DNA of 64,000 nucleotides from Bacillota bacterium (GCA_028724585.1 JAQYCQ010000021.1:26852-90851); one strand, 5' to 3'. Shown: positions 1 through 8,863, counted from the first letter of the stretch. Notes: a model not told the origin generated them from the sequence alone. Numbers and translations: made by a program.

Positions 1-1
1 C

Positions 2-346
2 GTAGTAATCCCGGCCCTCGACGGCGAAATGGGTGTCCTCGCCGGACACGATACCATGGTAGCCGCTGTAAAAGCCGGGGAACTCCGTTACACGGTAAAC
101 GGACAGACAGAGCTTTGCGCCGTAGGCGACGGCTTTGCCGAGATACTCGGTGACAGAGTCACGATAATATGCGATTTCGCTGAGCGTGCCGTGGACATCG
201 ATGTAATGCGTGCCGAACGCGCAAAAGAGCGTGCGGAGGAGCGTATTCAGGCGAAAAAGAGCCAGATCGAGTTTGTTCATTCACAGGCGGCTCTGGCAAG
301 AGCTATGGCGAGACTCAAGGTTACCAGCAAGATCAACAAGCGTTAA
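2..346 (+). CDS. atpC: ATP synthase F1 epsilon subunit (5' partial)
   Basis: C-terminal part of the epsilon subunit of F1Fo ATP synthase; the start lies before the window. The visible frame begins VVIPALDGEMGVLAGHD, the conserved beta-sandwich region of epsilon (usually LPGxxGxxGVLPGH), and ends in a basic two-helix tail (RAERAKERAEERIQ to KVTSKINKR) typical of the epsilon C-terminal hairpin. Epsilon couples rotation of the central stalk to catalysis on the inner face of the membrane. It is normally the last gene of the atp operon, which agrees with the strong terminator just after it. The stop TAA is at 344-346. An ATG at position 29 is internal and is not the true start. Confidence 0.93.
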   Translation, partial: VVIPALDGEMGVLAGHDTMVAAVKAGELRYTVNGQTELCAVGDGFAEILGDRVTIICDFAERAVDIDVMRAERAKERAEERIQAKKSQIEFVHSQAALARAMARLKVTSKINKR

Positions 347-366
347 TATCAATAACGACCTTTCAG

Positions 367-395
367 CCCGCGTGCTTCGGCACGCGGGTTTTTAT
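367..395 (+). terminator. Intrinsic terminator of the atp operon
   Basis: Perfect 8-bp stem CCCGCGTG / CACGCGGG around a CTTCGG loop, followed by TTTTTATATTTTT. It lies 20 nt after the atpC stop. Confidence 0.9.
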
Positions 396-416
396 ATTTT
401 TCCGATTCTTTCCGAC

Positions 417-445
417 TTGGTATTAGAAAATGTAATATCTAATAT
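417..445 (+). promoter_or_regulatory. Promoter with internal dyad for the EamA gene
   Basis: TTGGTA (417-422), a 17-bp spacer and TAATAT (440-445) give a good sigma-70/A type promoter. A dyad ATTAGA-N10-TCTAAT (422-443) fills the spacer and overlaps the -10, which is where a repressor would bind. That operator role is inference. Confidence 0.55.
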
Positions 446-578
446 GAATAAGTTTAAGTTTTCTTATCTCCGAAACAGAGCTATATTGTAATTGCGTTCA
501 GAAATGACAGCGTTTATGAACTATATGATCGGTATCAAACCGGCAGAAGCGGCCGGGCAGGAAAGAAGGTTTTTCGAT

Positions 579-1517
579 ATGAAAAAAGATCAGGCATTAG
601 GCTATATGCTCGTGATTTTCGCGGGCATCATGTGGGGCACGGCAGGCCTGTTTTCTACGGTCCTCTCATCGCTGGGACTTTCAGCGTCTATGGTCGCCCT
701 TATCAGGCTCTCGTCCGGCGCGGTATTTCTGGGTATTTTCATGCTGATAAAATACGGTCCGGAAATATTTAAGATCGACGCGAAGGGCTTGATCTGGTGC
801 GCTCTTATGGGAATATTCGTGCAGGGTCTTTACAATGTCAGCTATTCGGAAGCTGTAAAAGAAACAGGAATGGCCGCGGCGACCATCATGCTCTATACTT
901 CGCCGGTGTTCGTCAGCGTCATGTCGAGAATGCTTTTCAAGGAGAAGTTCACAGCGCTTAAAGTAGGAGCTCTTGTACTCAATATAGCGGGCTGCGCTCT
1001 GGCTGTGACCGGCGGGGATTTCGGAGATATCCATATTCCCCTCATCGGGTTAGCCTCCGGCCTGGCTGCCGGATTCCTCTACTCGCTGCTGCCGGTCATC
1101 AATACGGAAGCGCTTAAGGAATACAATATCATGACGATAACATTCTACGGACTGATCATAGGATCCCTGCTGCTGACCGTGATATCCAGACCTTGGGAAT
1201 ACGCCGGACAGCTCATGAACATTGAGGCGGGACTGGCTGCCGCGGGCTATGGACTTATCCCGACAGCCGCTGCATATATCGCTTATTCAGTCGGCCTGGA
1301 GAAGAGGCTGGAAACCTCGAAGGTTCCGATAATGGCTTCTATAGAGGTCGTTTCCGCGGCGGTCATAGGAGTGATCGCTCTCAGTCAGGAGCTGAGCTCG
1401 GGAAAGCTGGTCGGGATAGCTGTACTGCTCATGTCTATAGTGCTCATGAACATAGATACCGGAAAGTTGCCGGCAGTCAGGCTCAGAGTCAGGTCTTTCG
1501 CGCGCAGGCGCGCTTAG
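579..1517 (+). CDS. EamA/DMT-superfamily permease
   Basis: 312-residue polytopic inner-membrane protein with two EamA repeats, about ten hydrophobic segments (first segment YMLVIFAGIMWGTAGLFST, second half from IPLIGLASGLAAGFLYSLLP). This family exports or imports small metabolites such as amino acids; the substrate cannot be read from sequence. The ATG at 579 is preferred because AGAAGG (564-569) sits 9 nt upstream; the longer frame back to 492 has no ribosome site. The protein ends in a basic tail (RLRVRSFARRRA). It is monocistronic, bounded by its own promoter and a strong terminator, and convergent with the LysR gene downstream. Confidence 0.85.
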   Translation: MKKDQALGYMLVIFAGIMWGTAGLFSTVLSSLGLSASMVALIRLSSGAVFLGIFMLIKYGPEIFKIDAKGLIWCALMGIFVQGLYNVSYSEAVKETGMAAATIMLYTSPVFVSVMSRMLFKEKFTALKVGALVLNIAGCALAVTGGDFGDIHIPLIGLASGLAAGFLYSLLPVINTEALKEYNIMTITFYGLIIGSLLLTVISRPWEYAGQLMNIEAGLAAAGYGLIPTAAAYIAYSVGLEKRLETSKVPIMASIEVVSAAVIGVIALSQELSSGKLVGIAVLLMSIVLMNIDTGKLPAVRLRVRSFARRRA

Positions 1518-1609
1518 AGAAACAGCGCTGCAGATCCTTTTGGGATACTGAATATATGATCGTCTTTCCAAACCAAATAAGTCTTTCCAAACACAATAAC
1601 ATAAACCGG

Positions 1610-1672
1610 AACGGGCCCGGATGCGGGAAGTATCAATCTTCCAGAGCATCAGGGCCCGTTTCATTTTTTATG
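1610..1672 (+). terminator. Long-stem terminator between convergent genes
   Basis: AACGGGCCC (1610-1618) pairs with GGGCCCGTT (1652-1660). Inside, GGATGC/GCATC and GGGAAG/CTTCC extend the stem. A T-rich tract (TCATTTTTTATGTTTTTT) follows. It serves the EamA gene and, being a long perfect stem, may also act on the opposing LysR transcript. Confidence 0.8.
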
Positions 1673-1702
1673 TTTTTTCAGGAAGCGCCGCGGGCGCCGC
1701 AA

Positions 1703-1734
1703 GGGCGTAAGCCCGTCCTGTCAGCGGAGCTGTC
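1703..1734 (-). repeat. Bipartite palindromic repeat, degenerate copy
   Basis: GTCAGC-GGA-GCTGTC (1720-1734) differs at one arm base from the family 15-mer, and GGGC-GTAA-GCCC (1703-1714) is the second hairpin, 5 nt away. Read on the minus strand this has the same order as the other intergenic copies (15-mer, then second hairpin). It sits just beyond the LysR stop codon. Confidence 0.6.
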
Positions 1735-1741
1735 GCAGGCG

Positions 1742-2638
1742 TCAGATGTGATATTCGTTTTTTATGAATTCCATCAGACAGGATGTAAATGCGGAGGCGG
1801 CAGGAAGGTCCTTTTCAGCCGGACGCTTTACTATCCCTATGTCCCTGTAGATAGGCGGGTCCAGGTGGAGGCGGGCAGCGCTGGTCTCGTAGTTGCGCAT
1901 GATCAGGTCGGAGGCCAGGGAGACGCCGAGTCTGTGGTCTATCATCTTTATGACAGTCAGGTTGTCCTTGCAGGAATAGGCGATATTGAACCGGACCTTT
2001 CTTTTTATGATAGCTTCCGGCCAGCCGGGATATCCAAGGCTTGTCTCACCTATGGTGTATGAAATGAAAGGGTATCCGGACAGGTCCTGGAGAGTGACCG
2101 AACCGCGGCCGGCCAGTTCGTGGTCCTGCGGAACTATAGCGATGATCTCGTCTGTATGAAGTTTGACCACTTCCAGCGGGGTGCTTTCGCCTGTGATCTC
2201 GCATATTGCCAGGTCCAGGCTTCCATCAGCCAGGAGCTCCAGCAGCATAGGCGTTTCGTGTTCCTTCATGGACACCTGTATTCCGGGGTATCTGGAGGCC
2301 AGAGTTTCGAGAACAGAGGGCATCCACGATTCCGACACACTGGACAGGCATCCTATCGTGATCCTGCCGGCCGTCTTTCCTGAAAAAGCGGCGCACTGCT
2401 GCTTTATGCGCTCGTCGGCCCGCTGCTCGTCACGCATGAGGGGGAGAAGCTCGCGCGCGGCGTTAGTGAGCGATACACCCCGGTTGGTCCTGGTGAGCAG
2501 AGTCACTCCCAGCTCGTTCTCCAGGCTCTTTATCATCTGGGTTATGCCTGACTGGGTGTAGCCCATCTGCTCCGCTGCCCTGGTGATGCTCCCGGTCTCC
2601 GCGACCGTCAGCAGTGCCTCGTATTTCCTGTTGTCCAT
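1742..2638 (-). CDS. LysR-family transcriptional regulator
   Basis: 298 residues, the normal size of the family. An N-terminal winged helix-turn-helix is clear (residues 1-60: RKYEALLTVAETGSITRAAEQMGYTQSGITQMIKSLENELGVTLL), followed by a periplasmic-binding-like effector domain (from about residue 90, ITIGCLSSVSESWMPSVLETL). The start ATG at 2638 is preceded on the minus strand by GGGAGG. LysR proteins bind T-N11-A dyads and respond to small ligands, usually controlling themselves and a divergent target. The divergent gene here is the first cobalamin operon, only 113 bp away, so control of cbiDF-G-HJ-ET is a reasonable inference. The effector is unknown. Confidence 0.88.
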   Translation of the reverse strand: MDNRKYEALLTVAETGSITRAAEQMGYTQSGITQMIKSLENELGVTLLTRTNRGVSLTNAARELLPLMRDEQRADERIKQQCAAFSGKTAGRITIGCLSSVSESWMPSVLETLASRYPGIQVSMKEHETPMLLELLADGSLDLAICEITGESTPLEVVKLHTDEIIAIVPQDHELAGRGSVTLQDLSGYPFISYTIGETSLGYPGWPEAIIKRKVRFNIAYSCKDNLTVIKMIDHRLGVSLASDLIMRNYETSAARLHLDPPIYRDIGIVKRPAEKDLPAASAFTSCLMEFIKNEYHI

Positions 2639-2670
2639 CCTGCTGCCTCCCTTTTGCCTTTCTCTTATCC

Positions 2671-2718
2671 GTTACAATGATTATACAGTAAACCTGCGTC
2701 CTGATGATGTGATATAAT
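2671..2718. promoter_or_regulatory. Divergent lysR/cbi control region
   Basis: A dyad GTTAC-N12-GTAAAC (2671-2693) lies midway between the divergent genes and fits a LysR-type box. A minus-strand TATAAT (2680-2685, reading into lysR) lies inside it, and a plus-strand TATAAT (2713-2718) faces the cbi operon. Neither -10 has a good -35, which suits an activated promoter. No B12-box or cobalamin riboswitch would fit in this short leader. Confidence 0.45.
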
Positions 2719-2751
2719 AATTTCTATTGGATACAGGGAAGGAGAAGCGGC

Positions 2752-4989
2752 GTGCGCGAATACACAACAAAAAACGGAAAGAAAATGAGACGCGGATACA
2801 CGACAGGCGTGTGCGCCGCGGCAGCGGTAAAGGCTTCGGCTGAGATGCTGCTGACAGGCGCCCAGATGGACACGGTCGATTTCCACTGGCGGCCTTCCGA
2901 CGGCAGCCTGGCTGAAGCCGAGTTCCCTCTGGAGGATATAACCCGCGGCGATGTAAATGTGAAGTGCGCGGTGAGGAAAGACGCTGGGGACGATCCTGAC
3001 GCGACCGACGGCATGCTGGTCTATGCTGAGGTATACAGAAAAGAAGATTACAGAAAAGACGATCCTGACGACAGCTCCGCTGACGATGACCGCACCGCGG
3101 ACAGTCCGGCGGCAGGTGAGCCCGCGGCCGCCGGCATAGAAGAAAAAACCGCTGATCAGACCGCTGACCTGGTGGATGTCATAAAAGAGACCATAGCGGA
3201 CGACCCTGCCGCAAAGGCTGCTGTCCTGCAGGGGATGAGCGGTCCTGACGGCGTGATCCACATGCGCTGGAACAAAGTCGCCGATTTTCTCAACGAAGAA
3301 AGCGGAAGCGGCGGAGCAAAGCCGCCTGAAGTCCGGGAGGATGAGACTCCTGAGCCGGCTCTGGTCATAGAAGAGGATCCTGATGAGCCGCGCTTCATCA
3401 TAAAGGGCGGCCAAGGCGTAGGCATAGTTACCAAGCCGGGGCTGGATCAGCCTGCCGGTTCACCTGCCATAAACTCAGGCCCGAGGAGGATGATCAGGGA
3501 AGGGCTGGAAGAGCTCTGCGGCGAGCTGGGATACGAAGGCGGCCTGGTCATCGTGCTCTCTATACCTGGAGGCGAAAAGACGGCGGAAAAAACCTTCAAT
3601 CCGGTAGTAGGCGTCGAAGGCGGCCTTTCCATACTGGGTACGACGGGGATAGTAGAGCCAATGAGCGGCAAGGCGGTCGAGGATACAGTCAGGGCCGAGA
3701 TCAGGGTAAAGGCGGCATCGTCTGACTTCCTGGCTCTGGTTCCGGGAAACGCGGGACATTCCTTTGCGGCGGGCGAGCTGCAGATACCTGACCGCTGGAT
3801 AGTCACAATGAGCAATTATCCGGGAGCTTCCCTGGACGAAGCTATGGACTGCGGCGTAAAGAAGGTGCTGATCATAGGCAGCCTGGGCAAGCTGGTCAAG
3901 CTGGCAGGAGGCATCTTCAACACCCATTCCCACGAAGCCGATGCCCGCATAGATATCATGATGAGGAGTGCCTTAAGGGCCGGAGCGTCTCCGGACCTGC
4001 TGCTGGAAATGGAAAAATGCGTGACAACGGACGCTGCAGCAGACCTGCTGGAGAAGGGCGGCGTCCTTGACGGTACCATGCGTGACCTGACAGGCCGGGC
4101 GGCTGACCACGTCAGGCGCAGAGTTCCTGATATACAGACTGAGATCATAATTCTTAAGAATACTGGCGAAGTGCTGGGCTTTACTGACGGCGCGTTCGAC
4201 ATAGCGGAGGAGATCATGAAGCTGAGCATGAGCAGAGTATATTTTGTGGGTGCCGGCAGCGGCGCGCCGGATCTTATAACTGTCAGGGGAATGAAGCTTT
4301 TGGAAGAAGCGGATGTGGTGATCTACGCCGGTTCGCTGGTAAACCCTGAGCTTCTGGATTACGCGCGCAAAGCCGTGGACGCCGGAGAGGTCTACAACAG
4401 CGCGGAGCTGCATCTGGAGCAGATAATCGACATCATCAAGGATGCGGCTGCCCAGGGAAAGAAGATAGTAAGGCTGCATACAGGCGACCCTTCTATCTAC
4501 GGAGCTATAAGGGAACAGATGGACCAGCTGGACAAGCTGGGCATAACGTATGAGGTCTGCCCGGGAGTCAGCAGCTTTTCCGCGGCAGCGGCGGCCCTGA
4601 ACGCGGAATATACCCTTCCGGGAGTATCCCAGACGGTGATCCTGACCCGTATGGAAGGCAGGACTCCGGTGCCTGAGAATGAGAAGATCAGGCTGCTGGC
4701 GGCTCATGGAGCTTCTATGGCCATATTCCTGAGCGCTTCCATGACTGACAGCCTTCAGCAGGAGCTTCTCGAGTCAGGCGGCTACACGGAAGATACGCCG
4801 TGCGCTATAGTCTACAAGGCTTCATGGCCTGAAGAGAAGAAGATAGTCACTACACTTGGAAATCTGGCTCAGGCCGCGGAAGCGGAGGGCATAACAAAGA
4901 CAGCCCTGATCCTGGTCGGCGGTTTCCTGGGCAGCGAACACGAGCTGTCAAAGCTCTACGATAAAGATTTCCACACGGAGTTCAGATAG
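2752..4989 (+). CDS. CbiD-CbiF fusion (cobalt-precorrin C1- and C11-methyltransferases)
   Basis: 745 residues joining two enzymes of anaerobic corrin ring synthesis. Residues 1-490 are CbiD, cobalt-precorrin-5B C1-methyltransferase (RRGYTTGVCAAAAVKA; GGQGVGIVTKPGL; NTHSHEADARIDI). Residues about 493-745 are CbiF/CobM, cobalt-precorrin-4 C11-methyltransferase (VYFVGAGSGAPDLITVRG; AGSLVNPELL; LHTGDPSIYGA; CPGVSSFSAAAAAL). The CbiD half has an acidic insertion of about 105 residues (about 95-212) between YAEV and RFIIKGG, where other CbiD proteins have a short loop. The start is GTG at 2752 with GGAAGGAG 7 nt upstream. It is the first gene of the operon and the next gene starts directly after its stop. 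Confidence 0.93.
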   Translation: MREYTTKNGKKMRRGYTTGVCAAAAVKASAEMLLTGAQMDTVDFHWRPSDGSLAEAEFPLEDITRGDVNVKCAVRKDAGDDPDATDGMLVYAEVYRKEDYRKDDPDDSSADDDRTADSPAAGEPAAAGIEEKTADQTADLVDVIKETIADDPAAKAAVLQGMSGPDGVIHMRWNKVADFLNEESGSGGAKPPEVREDETPEPALVIEEDPDEPRFIIKGGQGVGIVTKPGLDQPAGSPAINSGPRRMIREGLEELCGELGYEGGLVIVLSIPGGEKTAEKTFNPVVGVEGGLSILGTTGIVEPMSGKAVEDTVRAEIRVKAASSDFLALVPGNAGHSFAAGELQIPDRWIVTMSNYPGASLDEAMDCGVKKVLIIGSLGKLVKLAGGIFNTHSHEADARIDIMMRSALRAGASPDLLLEMEKCVTTDAAADLLEKGGVLDGTMRDLTGRAADHVRRRVPDIQTEIIILKNTGEVLGFTDGAFDIAEEIMKLSMSRVYFVGAGSGAPDLITVRGMKLLEEADVVIYAGSLVNPELLDYARKAVDAGEVYNSAELHLEQIIDIIKDAAAQGKKIVRLHTGDPSIYGAIREQMDQLDKLGITYEVCPGVSSFSAAAAALNAEYTLPGVSQTVILTRMEGRTPVPENEKIRLLAAHGASMAIFLSASMTDSLQQELLESGGYTEDTPCAIVYKASWPEEKKIVTTLGNLAQAAEAEGITKTALILVGGFLGSEHELSKLYDKDFHTEFR

Positions 4990-5967
4990 ATGTTTTTAGA
5001 CGATATAAGCGGGGGCAGGCAGGTACTTACCGCCGCGGCCATCTGCTTTACCGATAAAGGCGAATCCAACGCCCTGCGCGTGAAGGGCCTTAAGGTCTAT
5101 AGGTTCAGGCGCGATTTCATGAAGACAGACCTGCTCATGGAGAGATTTTTCAGGGGCAGCAGCCTGCAGAAGCCCGCGGTCATAGTGTTCTTTTCAGCGG
5201 CCGGCATAGCTGTAAGGTCCATAGCGCCCTATCTTGTCAGCAAGGCGACAGACCCGGCTGTGATCGTGGTGAATGACCAGGCGGACTTTACCATACCCAT
5301 ACTTTCAGGCCATATAGGCCAGGCAAATGAGGCCGCCGTCGAGCTGGCAAGGGCGCTGGGCGCCCGGGCTGTCATAACGACAGCTTCTGATTCGCTAAAG
5401 GATGTGGAGTCGGTAGACGTGTTCGCTAAACGCCAAGGCTATATACTTCGTGACCTGAAAGCAGCAAAGACCATAACTGCTGATATGGTAGCGGGTATCA
5501 AAGTGGACAGGATAAAGAACGAAGACGGCTCAGTGACATTCGTGAGCTCCGCTCACAGGGAAGCTCCGCTTGTCCTGGCTCCTGAGCGATACGTTATAGG
5601 GCTGGGCTGCCGCAGGGGGATAGATCCTGATAAGATGCGGGATTTTGTGCTCGGTAACATGGAGAAGGCCGGAATATCAGCCATAGACGTATATAAAGTT
5701 TGCTCTATAGACATTAAAGCTGATGAGCCCTGCATGACAACAGCAGCCCGTTTTGTCCGCGCGCCTTTTGTGGTCTTTTCACCGGAGCAGCTGAAGGAGG
5801 CGAAGGGAAATTTTACTCCTTCCGATTTTGTGGTGGAGAAGACCGGTGTCGATAACGTATGCGAGCGGTCGGCGATATGCGGCTGCGGCAGCCGGGGTGG
5901 CAGAGTGGTAATTAAAAAAACAGCGCGTGACGGCATGACCTTTGCCGCGGCAGAAAGGAATATCTGA
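4990..5967 (+). CDS. cbiG: CbiG, cobalt-precorrin-5A hydrolase
   Basis: 325 residues. CbiG opens the delta-lactone of cobalt-precorrin-5A and releases acetaldehyde, the step that removes C20 during ring contraction. Conserved stretches include FFSAAGIAVRSIAPYLVSKATDPAVIVVND, LSGHIGQANEAAVELA and a C-terminal VIGLGCRRG domain ending in CERSAICGCGSRG. Its ATG follows the previous stop with no gap, so translation is probably coupled. It sits between its upstream (CbiF) and downstream (CbiD) pathway partners, which are fused in the gene before it. Confidence 0.93.
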   Translation: MFLDDISGGRQVLTAAAICFTDKGESNALRVKGLKVYRFRRDFMKTDLLMERFFRGSSLQKPAVIVFFSAAGIAVRSIAPYLVSKATDPAVIVVNDQADFTIPILSGHIGQANEAAVELARALGARAVITTASDSLKDVESVDVFAKRQGYILRDLKAAKTITADMVAGIKVDRIKNEDGSVTFVSSAHREAPLVLAPERYVIGLGCRRGIDPDKMRDFVLGNMEKAGISAIDVYKVCSIDIKADEPCMTTAARFVRAPFVVFSPEQLKEAKGNFTPSDFVVEKTGVDNVCERSAICGCGSRGGRVVIKKTARDGMTFAAAERNI

Positions 5968-7541
5968 TGAAGCTCAGTATAGTCGGAATAGGGCCGGGCA
6001 GCGCCGGCGGCATGACCCTGGAAGCGAGGGAGAGGCTCTCCGAGTCGGAGCTCATAGTGGGCTATGGTCTTTACGTGGATCTGGTGAAGGACTTGTTTCC
6101 GGAAAAGGAATATTACACCAGCGGCATGCGCAAGGAGACTGAGCGGGTAAGATTTGCTGTGGAGAAGGCAGCTGCCGGAACCAGGACGGCTCTGGTCTGC
6201 AGCGGTGACTCCGGAGTCTACGGCATGGCGTCCCTAGCTTTTGAGACTGCTGAGGCGCTGGGGCTTGAAGCCGGGGACATAGAGGTTATCCCCGGTGTCA
6301 CCGCCGCTCTGAGCTGCGGCGCCCTGCTGGGTTCGCCCCTGTCCTGCGATTTCGCTGTCATAAGCCTGAGCGACCTGCTGGTACCTTGGGAGCGCATAGA
6401 GAAGAGGCTGGCGTGTGTCGCCGAGTCGGACATGCCGCTGGTCCTGTACAATCCCAGCTCTAAGAAGCGCAGGGACCATTTGAAAAAAGCCTGCCGCATA
6501 ATGATGGGCAGCAGGTCGCCGCGGACGGTCTGCGGGATAGTCAGGAACGCCGGCAGGGAAGGTCAGTCAGCTGAGCTGATGAGCCTGGAAGAGCTGGCGG
6601 ACTATGAGGCTGATATGCTCACTACCGTGATCATAGGCGGGAGCAGCACGCGAAATATATGTGGCAGGATGGTGACGCCGCGCGGTTATTCCGGCAAATA
6701 TGATATCGCCGGAAAAGGCGGCCAAAATGGGTCTGGTGAAGAAGAAAACGAAAAAACGGACAGGATCTCCAGAGGCGGCGGTCCTCTGCTGATCTTCGGC
6801 GGCACTTCAGAGGGCAGGGAACTGGCCCTGCGCGCGGAGCGCGCGGGATATGAGACCTGGCTTTCGACTGCTACTGAATACGGCCGTGAGACGGCTCAGG
6901 CCCACCTTAAGGGAGTAAAGATACTGGCCGGAAAGCTGCCGGAAGACGAGATAGAAAGCCTGATCAGGAACAGGGGATTTTCCTGCGTGATAGACGCTAC
7001 CCATCCCTACGCGGGACATATTTCGGGCAGCCTGGAGCAGGCAGCCGAAAATACCGGCATAAAGCTGGTCAGAGTCAGGAGAAAGATCCAGACAGGGCCG
7101 ACTGACGAAGAAGTGATGTTTTTTAGTACCATGGACGAGATAATAGACTTCCTGAACGGTACGGAGGGCGGGGTTTTCTTTTCCACGGGCTCTAACGCCG
7201 CCGAGTCATATTCAAGGCTCATAGACATGGAAGAAAGGGGCTGCGTGAGGATCCTGCCGTCTGCCGAGGCTCTGGAAAAGGTGAAAAAAGCCGGATTCAG
7301 CAGCAGGAATATCATGTGTATGCAGGGGCCTTTTTCAGAGGAGATGAACGAGGCCTGCTTCAGCTTTTTCAATGTCCGCTGGCTTGTAACAAAATCATCG
7401 GGCAGGGCAGGCGGATTTGATGAGAAGATATCCGCGGCGCGCAGGCTGGGAATAAAAGTGCTGGTGCTGGCGCCGCCTCAGGAAACCGAAGGAATCGCCA
7501 TGGAAGAAGCGCTTAAAATGATAGGTGAAGGGAGACTGTAA
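5967..7541 (+). CDS. CbiH-CbiJ fusion (C17-methyltransferase and precorrin-6A reductase)
   Basis: 524 residues. The N-terminal part (1 to about 240) is CbiH/CobJ, the SAM-dependent C17-methyltransferase that also contracts the ring (SIVGIGPGSAGGMTLEA; CSGDSGVYGMASLAFE; PGVTAALSCGALLGSPLSCDF). After a Gly/Glu-rich linker (about 240-270) comes CbiJ/CobK, the NAD(P)H-dependent precorrin-6A reductase (LLIFGGTSEGRELALRA; VIDATHPYAGHIS; VTKSSGRAGGFDEKI). The ATG overlaps the cbiG stop by one base. Both activities follow one another around the contraction step, so the fusion may channel an unstable intermediate. Confidence 0.92.
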   Translation: MKLSIVGIGPGSAGGMTLEARERLSESELIVGYGLYVDLVKDLFPEKEYYTSGMRKETERVRFAVEKAAAGTRTALVCSGDSGVYGMASLAFETAEALGLEAGDIEVIPGVTAALSCGALLGSPLSCDFAVISLSDLLVPWERIEKRLACVAESDMPLVLYNPSSKKRRDHLKKACRIMMGSRSPRTVCGIVRNAGREGQSAELMSLEELADYEADMLTTVIIGGSSTRNICGRMVTPRGYSGKYDIAGKGGQNGSGEEENEKTDRISRGGGPLLIFGGTSEGRELALRAERAGYETWLSTATEYGRETAQAHLKGVKILAGKLPEDEIESLIRNRGFSCVIDATHPYAGHISGSLEQAAENTGIKLVRVRRKIQTGPTDEEVMFFSTMDEIIDFLNGTEGGVFFSTGSNAAESYSRLIDMEERGCVRILPSAEALEKVKKAGFSSRNIMCMQGPFSEEMNEACFSFFNVRWLVTKSSGRAGGFDEKISAARRLGIKVLVLAPPQETEGIAMEEALKMIGEGRL

Positions 7542-7542
7542 T

Positions 7543-8754
7543 TTGGAAAAACAGGTAATAATAGCGGGGGCCGGCATGGGCTCGGTCACAGATATGACGG
7601 AAGGTCTCCTTTCGGCTGCTTCGCGCGCTGAACTGATAATAGGGCCCGGACGTGTGGTCAGGTCCTTTGGCGGAGAAGGCAGGAGGATAGTCTCTGAGTA
7701 CAGGGCGGAGACTATCAAGGATATAGTGGATGAGGCTGAAGAGACCAGGATCCTGGTGCTGGTGACCGGGGATCAGGGCTTTTTCAGTGCCGCTCAGCGT
7801 ATCAGAGCCGCTCTCATAGAATATTCCCCTTCGGTGATGCCGGGCATATCGTCCGTGTCGTATATGTCGGCCTGCATAGGGGTGCCTTGGAGCGGGGCTG
7901 CCATAGTCAGCGCCCACGGCAGGAAGCTGAACATAGCTTCTGTAGTAAGGAGAAACAGGGTGACCTACGCTCTGACAGGCGGAAATGTGTCGGCGCTGCT
8001 GGGAACCCTATGTGAATACGGATATGGCGGGCTTCAGGTATTCGTAGGTGAAAGGCTGTCCTACGCTGACGGGAAGATCTCTAAGGGAACTGCCGAACAG
8101 CTGAGGCGGAGAAGATTCGATACCCTTTCTATCATGGCAGTCATAAATCCGGGCGCGGACGAAAGGATAAGGACCGGCATAAAGGACTCCGAGTTCATAA
8201 GGGGACAGGTCCCTATGACCAAGAGGTTTGTCAGGTCGGCGGTACTGAGCGCTATGGAACTCAGGGCGGACAGTACTGTCTGGGATATTGGAGCGGGAAC
8301 AGGCTCTGTATCTGTAGAAGCGGCTCTGAGCGCCTATAAAGGCACTGTATTCGCGATCGAGCGTGAGGAAGAAGGCATAGACCTGATCGGGAAGAATGCC
8401 GTTAAATTCCACGCCGACAATATAGTTTCGGTTTACGGCCAGGCTCCGGAGGTCCTTGAGGGACTGCCGCCGGCAGATGTATGCTTTATAGGCGGAGCTG
8501 GCGGAAAGCTCGAGCAGATCCTGGAGGCTATAAAAGGAAAGAATGTGGAAAGGACCAGAGTCGTCATAACGGCGGTAACGGTCCAGACTCTGGCTGCTGC
8601 TTCCGAGGCTCTGGGGAAGGCGGGCGCGGAGGACATCTCGGTTTCACAGATACAGGTCACGGAAACTCACAGGGCAGGCTCGCACGACCTTTTCAGGGCA
8701 CAGAACCCTGTCTTTATCATAGAAGGCGATATCACGCGCGGGCAGGTTGAATAG
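7543..8754 (+). CDS. CbiE-CbiT fusion (CobL-like precorrin-6B methyltransferase/decarboxylase)
   Basis: 403 residues. CbiE (about 1-195; IIAGAGMGSVTDMTEGLLSAA, VLVTGDQGFFSAAQRI) methylates C5. CbiT (about 205-403; MTKRFVRSAVLSAM, WDIGAGTGSVSVEAA, FIGGAGGKLEQIL) methylates C15 and decarboxylates the C12 acetate; the pair is the equivalent of aerobic CobL. I choose a TTG start at 7543 because AGGGAG (7529-7534) lies 8 nt upstream. An in-frame GTG at 7525 overlaps the previous gene and has no ribosome site. It is the last gene of the operon. Confidence 0.9.
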   Translation: MEKQVIIAGAGMGSVTDMTEGLLSAASRAELIIGPGRVVRSFGGEGRRIVSEYRAETIKDIVDEAEETRILVLVTGDQGFFSAAQRIRAALIEYSPSVMPGISSVSYMSACIGVPWSGAAIVSAHGRKLNIASVVRRNRVTYALTGGNVSALLGTLCEYGYGGLQVFVGERLSYADGKISKGTAEQLRRRRFDTLSIMAVINPGADERIRTGIKDSEFIRGQVPMTKRFVRSAVLSAMELRADSTVWDIGAGTGSVSVEAALSAYKGTVFAIEREEEGIDLIGKNAVKFHADNIVSVYGQAPEVLEGLPPADVCFIGGAGGKLEQILEAIKGKNVERTRVVITAVTVQTLAAASEALGKAGAEDISVSQIQVTETHRAGSHDLFRAQNPVFIIEGDITRGQVE

Positions 8755-8819
8755 GACAGCCGGAGGCTCTCTGTACGCGGAGCGTTCCGGGATATAAAAG
8801 AGGAAATGGGAAAGAAAAG

Positions 8820-8844
8820 GGGAGGGCGGAACGCCCTCCCTTTT
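8820..8844 (+). terminator. Terminator of the first cobalamin operon
   Basis: 9-bp perfect stem GGGAGGGCG / CGCCCTCCC with a GAA loop, then TTTTG. Confidence 0.88.
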
Positions 8845-8863
8845 GTAATGCATTCAGACCACT

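Noticed and set aside
1556..2062. Plus-strand open frame across the EamA terminator into lysR
   Set aside because: It spans a strong terminator and runs antisense to the LysR coding region.
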